From: Bacteroidota bacterium
Lineage (GTDB): Bacteria > Bacteroidota > Bacteroidia > Flavobacteriales > Flavobacteriaceae
NCBI GenBank assembly: GCA_022601215.1
Contig: JAHZIZ010000253.1
Coordinates: 1-11,366 of the forward strand
Reading direction: 5' to 3'
DNA: 11,366 bases
The position numbers were made by a program, and so were the translations under genes. This document shows, piece by piece, positions 1-8,000 of this stretch; the stretch's first letter is position 1, and every line of letters begins with the position of its first letter. The notes beneath the pieces are model-generated. The model worked only from the letters and a program-made list of their open reading frames with translations. It was not told the origin of the DNA and ran no database searches.

Positions 1-339
1 CTTGGTAAATCCCTGCCATTAATTAACGAAGCACTAAAAAGTGATGACAAACTAATAAAGGGGTGCCAAAGTAAAGTCTGGCTACATTCGGCCTTAGAAA
101 ATGGAAAAGTAATATTTACAGCGGATAGCGATGCTATTATCACGAAAGGCATTGTAGCTGTTTTGGTGCGTGCTTTCTCTCATCAAACACCAGAAGCAAT
201 CGTTGCTGCCAATATGGACTTTATTGATAAAATTGGTCTCAAAGAACACTTGTCTCCCACTCGAGCGAATGGTTTAGTTTCCATGATTAAACAAATGAAA
301 TTATACGGTGCTGCCTATGCCGCACAATTAAAAAGTTAA
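1..339 (+). CDS. sufE: SufE family protein, sulfur acceptor for Fe-S cluster assembly (5' partial)
   Basis: Only the C-terminal 112 residues are in the window; frame 1 is open from the first base to TAA at 337-339. SufE takes persulfide sulfur from the cysteine desulfurase SufS and passes it to the SufBCD scaffold in the cytoplasm. The diagnostic motif GCQSKVWL is present, and its Cys (visible residue 22, bases 64-66) matches the persulfide-carrying cysteine of the family. The later motif HLSPTRANGL and the ending with MKLYGAA also fit SufE. Family members are about 140 residues, so roughly 25-30 N-terminal residues are missing. The stop is 2 nt from the next ATG, which suggests cotranscription with the DUF59 gene. 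The paralogue CsdE is an alternative, but the Suf-like neighbour favours SufE. Confidence 0.93.
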   Translation, partial: LGKSLPLINEALKSDDKLIKGCQSKVWLHSALENGKVIFTADSDAIITKGIVAVLVRAFSHQTPEAIVAANMDFIDKIGLKEHLSPTRANGLVSMIKQMKLYGAAYAAQLKS

Positions 340-341
340 GT

Positions 342-668
342 ATGAGTACTACTGAAATAGACACCACAGAATTAGGTGAAAAAATAGTAAAAGTATTAAA
401 GACGATTTTCGATCCTGAAATCCCTGTTGACATCTATGAACTGGGGTTAATTTATGATGTCTTAGTTAATGAGGATCAAGAAGTCAAGATCTTAATGACG
501 CTAACTACGCCAAATTGTCCCGTAGCAGAAACCCTCCCAGTAGAAGTAGAGGATAAGGTAAAAAGCATAAAGCTTGTTAAGGATGCAGAAGTTGAAATTA
601 CTTTTGATCCACCATGGACTCAAGATCTAATGAGTGAGGAAGCAAAATTAGAATTAGGAATGTTATAG
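342..668 (+). CDS. MIP18/DUF59 family Fe-S assembly protein, SufT-like
   Basis: This 108-residue cytoplasmic protein is a single DUF59 (MIP18, PaaD-like) domain. The hallmarks are FDPEIPVDIYELGLIYDV at residues 23-40, TTPNCPVAETLP at 55-66 with the only cysteine (Cys59), and FDPPWTQDLMSEEAKLELGM near the C terminus. The Cys in the TPxCP motif is the conserved residue tied to Fe-S function in this family. SufT-type DUF59 proteins act as auxiliary maturation factors for Fe-S proteins. The ATG lies 2 nt after the sufE stop, and the next gene begins 6 nt after its own stop, so it sits inside the suf operon. It is standalone and full length. Naming it sufT is reasonable but not proven, so no symbol is given. 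Confidence 0.9.
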   Translation: MSTTEIDTTELGEKIVKVLKTIFDPEIPVDIYELGLIYDVLVNEDQEVKILMTLTTPNCPVAETLPVEVEDKVKSIKLVKDAEVEITFDPPWTQDLMSEEAKLELGML

Positions 669-674
669 AAAAAC

Positions 675-1070
675 ATGAAGCTCCTTATACTTCTTATTAT
701 TTTCCTGTCGTTCCCAAATAGAGATGGTCAATTGGCCTGTGATATTGTGCGGGAGGGTAAATTCAACATACCCATCCCTTTACCTGATTATGAGGGGCAT
801 TACACCTATCTAGAAAGAAAAGGTTCTTATCAAATAGAAACTAGCTCTTTGGATTCGAGTGAAGTTCAATACCGTGTAAGTTGGTTAGACGATTGCACCT
901 ATGTGCTTTTTAACAGAAAGATATTAAAAGGTGAGGACAAGTATCCGCATAAACCTTCGGATAGCTTGACTGTTACCATAACGAACGTGACGGACAGCTA
1001 TTGTGAGAGTGTGATTACCTCAAATTTTGCAGATATGAAATTAGAAGCTAAAATCTTTATAGACCACTAA
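675..1070 (+). CDS. small exported protein of unknown function in the suf operon
   Basis: This 131-residue protein has a hydrophobic N terminus (residues 2-13, LLILLIIFLSF) typical of a signal peptide, so it is probably periplasmic or membrane-attached. The cleavage site is unclear. Cys22 in QLAC lacks Leu at -3, so it is not a canonical lipobox. The rest looks like one small beta-rich domain with an early CDIVREGKF, a central YQIE (52-55) and VSWLDDCTYVLF (68-79). From memory this pattern (Cys, then GxF, then a W-x-x-x-C-x-Y-x-L strand) resembles a small flavobacterial family often mislabelled 'DNA topoisomerase IV'. Nothing in it suggests a topoisomerase. Its three cysteines are Cys22, Cys74 and Cys110. 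It lies between two cytoplasmic-type genes with gaps of 6 and 3 nt, which is odd for an exported protein. No function is assigned. Confidence 0.75.
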   Translation: MKLLILLIIFLSFPNRDGQLACDIVREGKFNIPIPLPDYEGHYTYLERKGSYQIETSSLDSSEVQYRVSWLDDCTYVLFNRKILKGEDKYPHKPSDSLTVTITNVTDSYCESVITSNFADMKLEAKIFIDH

Positions 1071-1073
1071 GCC

Positions 1074-1583
1074 ATGGCAGATGACATTGTAAATAGGGTC
1101 GCCAATAGTTCCTTGGAGACCATAGATCTAGAGGCAATATACCCTGAAGGAAATCGGGTTGTTCTCGATATCGCTCCCTGGCTATATGAAGGTCTTATTC
1201 TTCGAGAGAAGGAGTTTCGAGCTAAAGTAGCTGCTCATAACTGGCAACAATATAAAGACAGCTTTGTGGCTATTCAATGTAGTGCTGACGCCATTATTCC
1301 AGGTTGGGCCTTTTTATTGGTTTCCTTACAACTAGCAGAATCTGCCTCTAAAACAGTTATTGGTACTTTAGATCATCTGGAAACGATATTGTATGCCGAA
1401 ATTATCGAGGCAATGGACCTTTCGACATATAAAAACAAAGCCGTTATTATAAAAGGATGTGCTAACAAACCCGTTCCTGAAAATGCCTATATATTATTAG
1501 CTCAAAGACTTCATCCCCTTGCCAAGAGCATTATGTATGGTGAAGCATGCTCCGCTGTTCCTCTATTCAAAAAAAAGAGGTAG
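1074..1583 (+). CDS. DUF2480 family protein
   Basis: This 169-residue cytoplasmic protein has no signal peptide and no membrane segment. It is recognised as DUF2480, a Bacteroidota family, from IAPWLYEGLILREKEFR (33-49), QCSADAIIPGWAF (68-80), IIKGCANKPVPENAYILL (125-142) and KSIMYGEACSAVPLFKKKR at the very C terminus. The only three cysteines (69, 129, 159) all fall in these motifs, and His55 lies in AAHNW. That arrangement would suit a metal or Fe-S site, but this is inference and the family has no established function. It is the last gene of the run, starting 3 nt after the previous stop and followed 33 nt downstream by an intrinsic terminator. The context suggests a link to Fe-S cluster assembly. 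Confidence 0.9.
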   Translation: MADDIVNRVANSSLETIDLEAIYPEGNRVVLDIAPWLYEGLILREKEFRAKVAAHNWQQYKDSFVAIQCSADAIIPGWAFLLVSLQLAESASKTVIGTLDHLETILYAEIIEAMDLSTYKNKAVIIKGCANKPVPENAYILLAQRLHPLAKSIMYGEACSAVPLFKKKR

Positions 1584-1616
1584 TTTGCCGATTTTTCCCA
1601 TTAATTAATCGAAAGT

Positions 1617-1642
1617 GCATCCTAAAAAAGGATGCTTTTTTT
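1617..1642 (+). terminator. intrinsic terminator of the suf operon
   Basis: A perfect 6-bp stem (GCATCC 1617-1622 with GGATGC 1630-1635) with a 7-nt loop is followed by seven T (1636-1642). It lies 33 nt after the DUF2480 stop and before the promoter region of the next gene. Confidence 0.9.
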
Positions 1643-1662
1643 ATGAGCCAAGGAATAATTGG

Positions 1663-1670
1663 TAATTTTG
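1663..1670 (+). promoter_or_regulatory. putative Bacteroidota -7 promoter element of the DUF3078 gene
   Basis: TAATTTTG matches the Bacteroidota consensus TAnnTTTG exactly, 25 nt before the ATG at 1696. This predicts a short 5' leader of about 20 nt. No clear -33 TTG is seen. That position would fall in or beside the T-tract of the preceding terminator. Confidence 0.55.
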
Positions 1671-1695
1671 CAACACATTCAAAAACATTTATACG

Positions 1696-2640
1696 ATGAA
1701 AAAACTTTGGTTATTAATGACTCTTATTATGGTTAGCGGTACAATTTTAGCGCAAACTGAAGGGGAGTTTAAGGCCCAGATAGCAAAAAAGAAAGATTCC
1801 ATTGCCGCTATTCAAGGGCGAGTAAACGGACTGGAAGCACAAATAGCAGCCCTTCCTGGTTGGAAATATGGCGCTTTTGGAACGGTCGGCGCAAGTCTTT
1901 CTGGTTTTAATAATTGGTACTCTCAAGGAACACCCAATGTATCCTCGGGAAATATAGGTATTACGACTAATGCCTTTGCAAATCTTAAACAAGAAAAATA
2001 CTTTTGGAGAAATTCTTTGAATGTAAATCTTACTTGGGTAAAATTTGATGATGAGGATGACCCAACGGATGATGACTCTTTCAAAGAAGCTACCGATGTA
2101 TTTAATATTAGTTCTCTTTACGGTAGAAATATTGCCAAAAACTTAGCTGCTTCCGCTTTAGGAGAATATAGAACAACCTTATTGAATAACTTCAATGATC
2201 CTGGCTACTTAGATCTTGGTATTGGAGCAACTTGGACACCACTAGAAAATCTTGTTGTTGTAGTGCACCCTCTTAACTATAATTTTGTCTTTAGTGACAA
2301 TGATGTGGCTTTCGATTCTTCTCTTGGAGCTAAAGTTTTGGTGGACTACACTCGAAGCTTTGGAAAGCTGAACTTTAAGTCAAATTTATCTGCATTCCAT
2401 AGTTATAAAAGCTCCGATCTTTCCAACTGGACCTGGGTAAATAGTCTTGGATATACGCTTTGGGAAAATATAGGTGTAGGATTCGAATTTGGATTGAGAG
2501 GCAATAAGCAAGAAGCTCTTGGTGCTGCTTTAGCAAATTACGATGGAACAATAACGCCTACCGTTCCAGTTCCGACCTTTGATAATGTAGACAATGAATT
2601 ACAGAGTTATTGGCTGTTTGGATTGAATTATAATTTCTAA
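1696..2640 (+). CDS. DUF3078 domain protein, predicted outer-membrane beta-barrel
   Basis: This 314-residue protein has a clear signal peptide (MKKLWLLMTLIMVSGTILAQ, cleavage likely before TEGEF). Next comes a short heptad-rich stretch at residues 22-53 that may form a periplasmic coiled coil. The following segment, WKYGAFGTVGASLSGFNNWY (about 56-75), is characteristic of DUF3078. The rest alternates amphipathic strands (NSLNVNLTWVKF, VLVDYTRSF, NSLGYTLWENIGVGFEFGLRG) and ends in an aromatic residue (LFGLNYNF), as outer-membrane barrels do. The substrate or role is unknown for the family. It appears monocistronic, with its own promoter element and a terminator 9 nt after the stop. It carries no T9SS C-terminal domain. 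Confidence 0.88.
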   Translation: MKKLWLLMTLIMVSGTILAQTEGEFKAQIAKKKDSIAAIQGRVNGLEAQIAALPGWKYGAFGTVGASLSGFNNWYSQGTPNVSSGNIGITTNAFANLKQEKYFWRNSLNVNLTWVKFDDEDDPTDDDSFKEATDVFNISSLYGRNIAKNLAASALGEYRTTLLNNFNDPGYLDLGIGATWTPLENLVVVVHPLNYNFVFSDNDVAFDSSLGAKVLVDYTRSFGKLNFKSNLSAFHSYKSSDLSNWTWVNSLGYTLWENIGVGFEFGLRGNKQEALGAALANYDGTITPTVPVPTFDNVDNELQSYWLFGLNYNF

Positions 2641-2649
2641 TATTCATCC

Positions 2650-2706
2650 CTGTATACGGATAAAAAAAGGAGCGACGTTGTCGCTCCTTTTTTTATCCGT
2701 ATACAG
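2650..2706. terminator. bidirectional terminator within a perfect 27-bp inverted repeat
   Basis: The left arm 2650-2676 and right arm 2680-2706 are perfectly complementary around a 3-nt loop (GTT, 2677-2679). The inner 8 bp (GGAGCGAC/GTCGCTCC) are GC-rich and are flanked by A7 (2662-2668) and T7 (2688-2694), so each strand shows a stem followed by a U-tract. A further 12 bp (CTGTATACGGAT) extends the stem beyond the tracts. It lies 9 nt past the DUF3078 stop and 7 nt past the hflX stop, so it can terminate both convergent genes. Confidence 0.93.
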
Positions 2707-2713
2707 ATTATGT

Positions 2714-3922
2714 CTATTCCGGAAGATATTCAGGATACAGAAAGTTATTGTAAGGAAACCGAGTCACATGGATCTCTCTAACTTTTTCATAAACTACTTT
2801 TCGAAATTCTGCTAAATTTCCTTTATTAATTGCCGAAATAAAAATAGCATCACTATTTTCAGTGTTCATATAAGTCTGTTTCCAGTCCTCCAGCGTATAA
2901 TGAGCCTTAGTCCTTTCAGTGACCAAATCATCCTCATCAATGACCTCTGGATTATAGGCATCGATCTTATTAAACACCATAAACATGGGCTTGTCTGTAC
3001 CATCAATCTCGTCAAGAATTGCGTTCACAGAAGCAATGTGATCTTCAAAAGAAGGGTGAGAAATGTCAACCACATGAAGTAACATATCCGCCTCTCGAAC
3101 CTCATCGAGCGTGCTTTTAAATGATTCTACTAACTGTGTGGGTAGTTTTCTTATAAATCCAACCGTGTCACTTAACAAGAATGGGAGGTTGCCGATGACC
3201 ACCTTCCTTACAGTAGTATCCAACGTTGCGAACAGCTTATTCTCCGCAAACACTTCGCTTTTACTAATCACATTCATTAACGTGGACTTCCCTACATTGG
3301 TATATCCCACTAAAGCCACTCTAACTAACGCTCCTCGATTTCCGCGTTGTACCGCCATTTGTTTATCAATAGTGACCAGTTTTTTCTTTAATAAGGAAAT
3401 ACGATCTCTCACTATACGACGATCCGTTTCTATTTCCGTTTCTCCAGGCCCTCTCATTCCAATTCCACCTCGTTGCCTTTCCAAGTGAGTCCACATTCCC
3501 GCTAGCCGAGGGAGTAGGTATTCATACTGTGCTAATTCCACCTGAGTTCTTGCGTAACTTGTCTGAGCTCTTTGGGCGAAAATATCTAAAATGAGATTGG
3601 TTCTATCTATGATCTTGCATTCTAGGATTCGCTCTATATTCTTTTGCTGAGCAGGAGATAACTCATCATCAAAGATTGCCGTACCAATGTTATTCGCATC
3701 AACAAATTGACGGACCTCTTCCATCTTACCCGTCCCCATAAATGTCTTAGGGTTTGGCGCATCCATTTTCTGTACGAAACGTTTCAGCACTTCCCCACCC
3801 GCCGTGTAAGCTAAAAACTCAAGTTCATCTAAATATTCCTTTGACTTCTCTTCATCCTGAGATCTAGTTATAACACCAATGAGAACTGTTTTTTCGTACT
3901 CTATTTCTTGTTTATCAAGCAT
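2714..3922 (-). CDS. hflX: ribosome-associated GTPase HflX
   Basis: This 402-residue protein is of normal HflX length. The N-terminal nucleotide-binding subdomain contains NPKTFMGTGK (57-66) and FDDELSPAQQKN (84-95). A glycine-rich linker, GGIGMRGPGETEIETDRR (152-169), is the HflX signature. The GTPase domain has G1 GYTNVGKST (206-214), a G2 threonine in FATLDTT (231-237), G3 DTVGF (252-256), G4 NKID (318-321) and G5 SAINKGN (363-369), all intact. HflX binds the 50S subunit and splits stalled or hibernating ribosomes under stress; this is known for the family. The gene is convergent with the DUF3078 gene and divergent from the EEP gene, so it is probably monocistronic. The chosen ATG (3920-3922) lies about 17 nt downstream of a good -7 element. 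Confidence 0.96.
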   Translation of the reverse strand: MLDKQEIEYEKTVLIGVITRSQDEEKSKEYLDELEFLAYTAGGEVLKRFVQKMDAPNPKTFMGTGKMEEVRQFVDANNIGTAIFDDELSPAQQKNIERILECKIIDRTNLILDIFAQRAQTSYARTQVELAQYEYLLPRLAGMWTHLERQRGGIGMRGPGETEIETDRRIVRDRISLLKKKLVTIDKQMAVQRGNRGALVRVALVGYTNVGKSTLMNVISKSEVFAENKLFATLDTTVRKVVIGNLPFLLSDTVGFIRKLPTQLVESFKSTLDEVREADMLLHVVDISHPSFEDHIASVNAILDEIDGTDKPMFMVFNKIDAYNPEVIDEDDLVTERTKAHYTLEDWKQTYMNTENSDAIFISAINKGNLAEFRKVVYEKVREIHVTRFPYNNFLYPEYLPE

Positions 3923-3939
3923 ACTTTCTTCTAATTACG

Positions 3940-3947
3940 CAAAGGTA
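3940..3947 (-). promoter_or_regulatory. putative Bacteroidota -7 promoter element of hflX
   Basis: The plus-strand bases CAAAGGTA read TACCTTTG on the minus strand, an exact TAnnTTTG match. The predicted start of transcription would leave a leader of only about 10 nt before the hflX ATG. No convincing -33 element was found at the expected spacing. Confidence 0.5.
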
Positions 3948-3995
3948 CGAAAGAGTTTCTTGGTCTTTTTCGTAATTTAGGGTCAAAATATTAGT

Positions 3996-4955
3996 ATGGG
4001 GCAACACGCTGACGAAGAAAAAAACTTATATGCCATTGGTTTCTATAACATTGAAAATTTATTCGATACTATAGACGATCCAAACACTCTCGATGATGAT
4101 TTCACTCCCGATACTGAAAAAAATTGGACAGAGAAACGCTATCGAAAAAAATTGAAAAAAGTAGGGCGTGTTATTTCCAATATTGGATATAAGGAGATTG
4201 GGTATGCCCCTGTTTTATTGGGCCTCGCCGAAGTTGAAAATGCGACAGTGCTTCAAGATTTGGTAAACTCTAAATTTCTTACAAAAAAAAGTTATGACTT
4301 TGTACATTATGACTCCCCAGATGAGCGCGGCATTGATGTAGCCTTGTTGTACAGAAAAGATAGGTTTGAAGTACTACATAGCGAAGCTCATCAACTTCAC
4401 CTTTTTAATGAAGAAGGACAACGTGATTACACTAGAGATATTCTTCATGTTCATGGTAAACTGGAAGGAAATGAGGTTCACATTTTAGTCAATCATTGGC
4501 CATCTAGGAGAAAAGGAACTGAACTAACCGCATACAAACGTATGGCCGCCGCCAAAAAGAACATATCCATATTAGAAAACATCCTAAACAAAGATCCCGA
4601 AGCTCGTCTCATCGTGATGGGTGATTTTAACGACGATCCAAAAAGTGAGAGCGTGAGGGCCCTGGTTGCGACCGGATTGTACAACCCTATGGAAATTTTA
4701 CTAACGCATGCAGAAGGGACCTTGAGCTATAAAGACGTCTGGCACTTATTTGACCAGGTGATTATCTCTCACAATTTCTTGCAAGGCGGAGACAATTCAT
4801 TTCAATTTAAAGAAGCTGCAATATTTAATCCAGAGACCATCCAAGAATATAAAGGAAGGTATAAAGGACTTCCTTTTAGAACCTATGCTGGAAAAAAATA
4901 CTTAGGTGGATTTAGCGATCACTTTCCCGTTTATGGTATATTTTCTATTAAATAA
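3996..4955 (+). CDS. endonuclease/exonuclease/phosphatase (EEP) family protein
   Basis: This 319-residue protein covers a complete EEP fold (the DNase I / exonuclease III / inositol-phosphatase superfamily). Visible motifs in order are FYNIENLFD (16-24), the metal-binding Glu in GLAEVEN (76-82), RGIDVALLY (111-119), NHWPSRR (166-172) with a catalytic-type His, GDFND (209-213) with the Asp/Asn pair, FDQVI (252-256), and the terminal SDHFPV (307-312) with the Asp-His pair. All expected catalytic positions are present, so an active Mg-dependent phosphodiesterase or phosphomonoesterase is likely; the substrate cannot be read from sequence. No signal peptide is visible. An in-frame TAG at 3978-3980 rules out a longer N terminus, so it is probably cytoplasmic. 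It is divergent from hflX across a 73-nt gap and stands 124 nt before the adhesin gene. Confidence 0.9.
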   Translation: MGQHADEEKNLYAIGFYNIENLFDTIDDPNTLDDDFTPDTEKNWTEKRYRKKLKKVGRVISNIGYKEIGYAPVLLGLAEVENATVLQDLVNSKFLTKKSYDFVHYDSPDERGIDVALLYRKDRFEVLHSEAHQLHLFNEEGQRDYTRDILHVHGKLEGNEVHILVNHWPSRRKGTELTAYKRMAAAKKNISILENILNKDPEARLIVMGDFNDDPKSESVRALVATGLYNPMEILLTHAEGTLSYKDVWHLFDQVIISHNFLQGGDNSFQFKEAAIFNPETIQEYKGRYKGLPFRTYAGKKYLGGFSDHFPVYGIFSIK

Positions 4956-4975
4956 GCTATTAACAAGGAAAATAT

Positions 4976-5005
4976 CATTTTATCATAAAAACCTCACATT
5001 TTATC
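4976..5005. repeat. 9-bp direct repeat upstream of the adhesin gene
   Basis: CATTTTATC occurs at 4976-4984 and again at 4997-5005. The starts are 21 bp apart, about two helical turns, so a dimeric regulator could bind one DNA face. The sequence is very AT-rich, so chance is a real alternative. Confidence 0.3.
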
Positions 5006-5058
5006 TAAAATATGTAGGAATCTATCCACTGTGGTCAATTTTCTATATTTTAGTGAAA

Positions 5059-5079
5059 CCAAAAACCAAAAACCAAAAA
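5059..5079 (+). repeat. three tandem CCAAAAA heptamers abutting the adhesin start codon
   Basis: Perfect copies lie at 5059-5065, 5066-5072 and 5073-5079, ending directly at the ATG (5080). They form the A-rich leader from which translation of the large surface protein would start. Copy-number change by slippage would alter spacing between the promoter and start codon but not the reading frame. Confidence 0.75.
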
Positions 5080-8000
5080 ATGAATACACCTCTACTCCTT
5101 TGCAATACCATTCGGTATTGTAAACGTTCACTATTTTTATTTGCGTATTTGCTTATCTCTTTTTGTTCATTGTCCATGCAGGCTCAAGCTCCTGTAAATG
5201 ACGAATGTGATGCTGCGATTATGCTCGATGTAAATGCAGATGACCAATGCACCCTTTTCTCTTCTGGCACTATTGAAAATGCAACAGAATCTCCTGACGC
5301 AAATGGCTGCGGGGGGACTGCAGATGATGATGTTTGGTATCAGTTTGTCGCTACGGCTTCAAATCATGTTATCTCACTAAACAATGTCGCTGGAAGTACT
5401 ACAGATCTTTATCATGCTGTTTCCGAAGGCGATGATTGTGCAACTCTCACTGAATTGTATTGCAGTGATCCAAATCAGAGCGTCGCCAGCGGTCTTACAA
5501 TAGGAAACACCTATACCGTGAGAGTTTATAGTTGGACAGGAACAGCGGGGCAAGATAGTACCTTTGACATTTGTGTTACAACTGTAATAGCGCCAACTCA
5601 ATGTCTAGAAGCCGATCCCTTTTGTTCGCAGGATGGATTAATTTTTGAAAATGATTCGAGTGGAACCCCTTCACCCGCAGGTATTGATTATGAGTGTTTA
5701 GCGACCCAACCTAATCCATCTTGGTTCTTCCTAAGAATTGATGAGCCTGGAAATTTAGATTTTGAAATCATACAAAACACTTCCTTTGATACTGATGGCA
5801 ACCCAACCGGTACTGAACTAGATGTAGACTTTATTGCATGGGGACCCTTCGATTCTGTAGCAGATGGATGTGGAAATTTAAACCCAACCACTTCAGTAGA
5901 TTGTAGCTATTCTACAGCATCCGTTGAAAACTTCAGCATAACTAACGCCTTAAATGGTGAGATATATATCCTCTTAATTACGAACTTTAGTCAAGATCCA
6001 GGTTTTATAAGTTTGCAGCAAACCAACTTTGGAGATTCTGGAGCCGGCTCTACAGATTGTACCATTCTAGATGAATGTGCCATTGAAATTAATGGAGGTG
6101 ACCAAGAGATATGTGGTGTAGATAGCCTAACGCTATCAACAACTCCAACAGGACCACTAGAAACTTATCAGTGGTTTCAAAATGATGTTATATTAACAGG
6201 AGAAACCGCAGAATTTCTAATCGTAACTGAAAGTGGTGACTATCGCGTTGAAGTAGACGGAACAGAATGTGACACGCCGGGTGAAGATGAAGTTACTATT
6301 ACTTTTACGGGTGATTGTACACCCGTTTGTTCTATTATCGATTTTGAAGAAAACTTTGGAACTGGTACTGGACTCGAATGTGGTCTTGGAGACGCTACAA
6401 CTACCTACTTATGTTGGGATGGTGTGGGTCAATTAGATGATGGTGAGTATGTGCTATCTAATACGGCCACTGGACTTAATGACGGATGGCATCCTGATAT
6501 GGAAGATCATACAGAAGGGGACGTTGACGGACGTGCCTTATTTGTAAACGCGGATGTAACAGTGGGGGAGTTCTACAGAAGGACAATTACCTTAAACACC
6601 AATACCGACTATCAATTTAGTTCATGGATTACTACAGTATACGATACGGATACTGGAATTTGCGGAGGAACTGGAATTCCATCCAATGTAATTTTCAGAA
6701 TTGAAGATCCTTCAGGAGTATTAATCCAAGAAACCAATACTGGAGATATTGACAATGGTCCAGAAGCGAACTGGCAAGAGTTCTTTATTGACTTTAATAC
6801 TGGAGTCAACACAGATATTCAATTGGTCCTTATTAATAACTCGATTGGAGGCTGTGGTAACGACCTCGCTATTGATGATATTACATTGACTTTAGAAAAT
6901 ACGCAACCTCAAATAGTAGCCCCTGAAGACTTGAGCTTATGTGATGAAACGGGCTCAGGAAATGCTACATTCGATCTTACTACTGTAATTGATGAAGTAT
7001 TGGACGGTCAAGATGCTTCAGATTTTGTTGTTTCTTTTCATACTTCGGAAGAAGATGCCAACAATGACGTAAACGAAATTGACCCTGCCGACACGTACAT
7101 CAATGTGTCTAATCCAGAAACAATTTTTGTAAGAGTAGAATCCGCTGGTGAACCAACTTGTTATAGCTATGTGGATTTCGATTTAATCGTGGACGAAATT
7201 ATAGTCTTGGATGTTAATGTTCAAGCTCAATTTGATCTTTGTAGTAATGATAACTTACCAACTCTAGATGCCACACCTCAAAACCCAGTTGTCGATCTAG
7301 CACAGGTAACCTATGAATGGAGATTAGGAGCAACAGTTGTTTCTACTGAAGCGATATATACTCCAACTATTGGAGGTATTTATACCGTTGTAGTCACCTC
7401 ACTCCCTTGCAGTCAGGAAATACACACCACACAAATTGATGTCACAACACTTCCAGAACTGGATTTAGGTGCTGATGAAATTTTATGTGATGGAGGATCC
7501 TTCGAAATAATTCCTGTTATTACGGATGGTACGGACGATATACAATATCTCTGGAGTACTGGTGAAACAACACCTACCATTACTGTAGATGCAACGGGGA
7601 CTTATGATTTGGAAATTACAGTCGGACCCTGTACGGTAACTGACAGTATTGATATTTTTATTAGTGACCCAATCACGGTTGCCGTAACGGATGATTTTAG
7701 AACCTGTCCAGATGAATTACAAATTTTATCGGCTACTGCAAGTGATTCTAATGCAACGTACCAATGGTATCTAAATAACGACATTATTTCAGGAGCTACC
7801 AATAGTACTTTAGAAATTACAATTGCGCCTGGGACTTTTGGAACTCAGATGTACAGTGTAGTTGCTAGCGTAGGCGAATGTAGTGGAGAGAATGTAGTAG
7901 GGGTAACGCTATATGATGTTGATAATTGTGTGATTACACAAGGGATTTCGCCCAATGGCTCCATAGGTATGAATGATTCTTTAGATCTAGAATTCCTAGC

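Noticed and set aside
675..740. Lipoprotein signal at Cys22 of the small exported suf-operon protein
   Set aside because: The residues before the Cys are QLA, with no Leu at -3, and the polar stretch NRDGQ separates the hydrophobic core from the Cys. A lipobox is not supported.
675..1070. Annotation as 'DNA topoisomerase IV', which databases give to similar small flavobacterial proteins
   Set aside because: At 131 residues, with a signal peptide and no GyrA/GyrB or TOPRIM motif, it cannot be a topoisomerase subunit.
3111..3488. 125-codon open frame on the plus strand inside hflX
   Set aside because: It is antisense to the GTPase domain of hflX, which has every motif intact. The translation has no recognisable domain.
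5044..5051. TATATTTT as a -7 promoter element for the adhesin operon
   Set aside because: It misses the final G of TAnnTTTG, has no -33 TTG at the right distance, and lies in AT-rich sequence where such matches are common. A promoter is expected in 4956-5079 but I cannot place it.
4906..5079. A 58-codon N-terminal extension of the adhesin frame from a GTG at 4906
   Set aside because: It overlaps the 3' end of the EEP gene, carries lysine-rich AT-driven sequence unlike the protein, and would bury the signal peptide inside the chain. ATG 5080 follows an A-rich leader and gives a normal signal peptide.
4976..5079. A CRISPR array, suggested by short repeats upstream of the adhesin
   Set aside because: The repeats are 7 and 9 bp, with no 20-40 bp repeat/spacer periodicity and no cas genes in the window.
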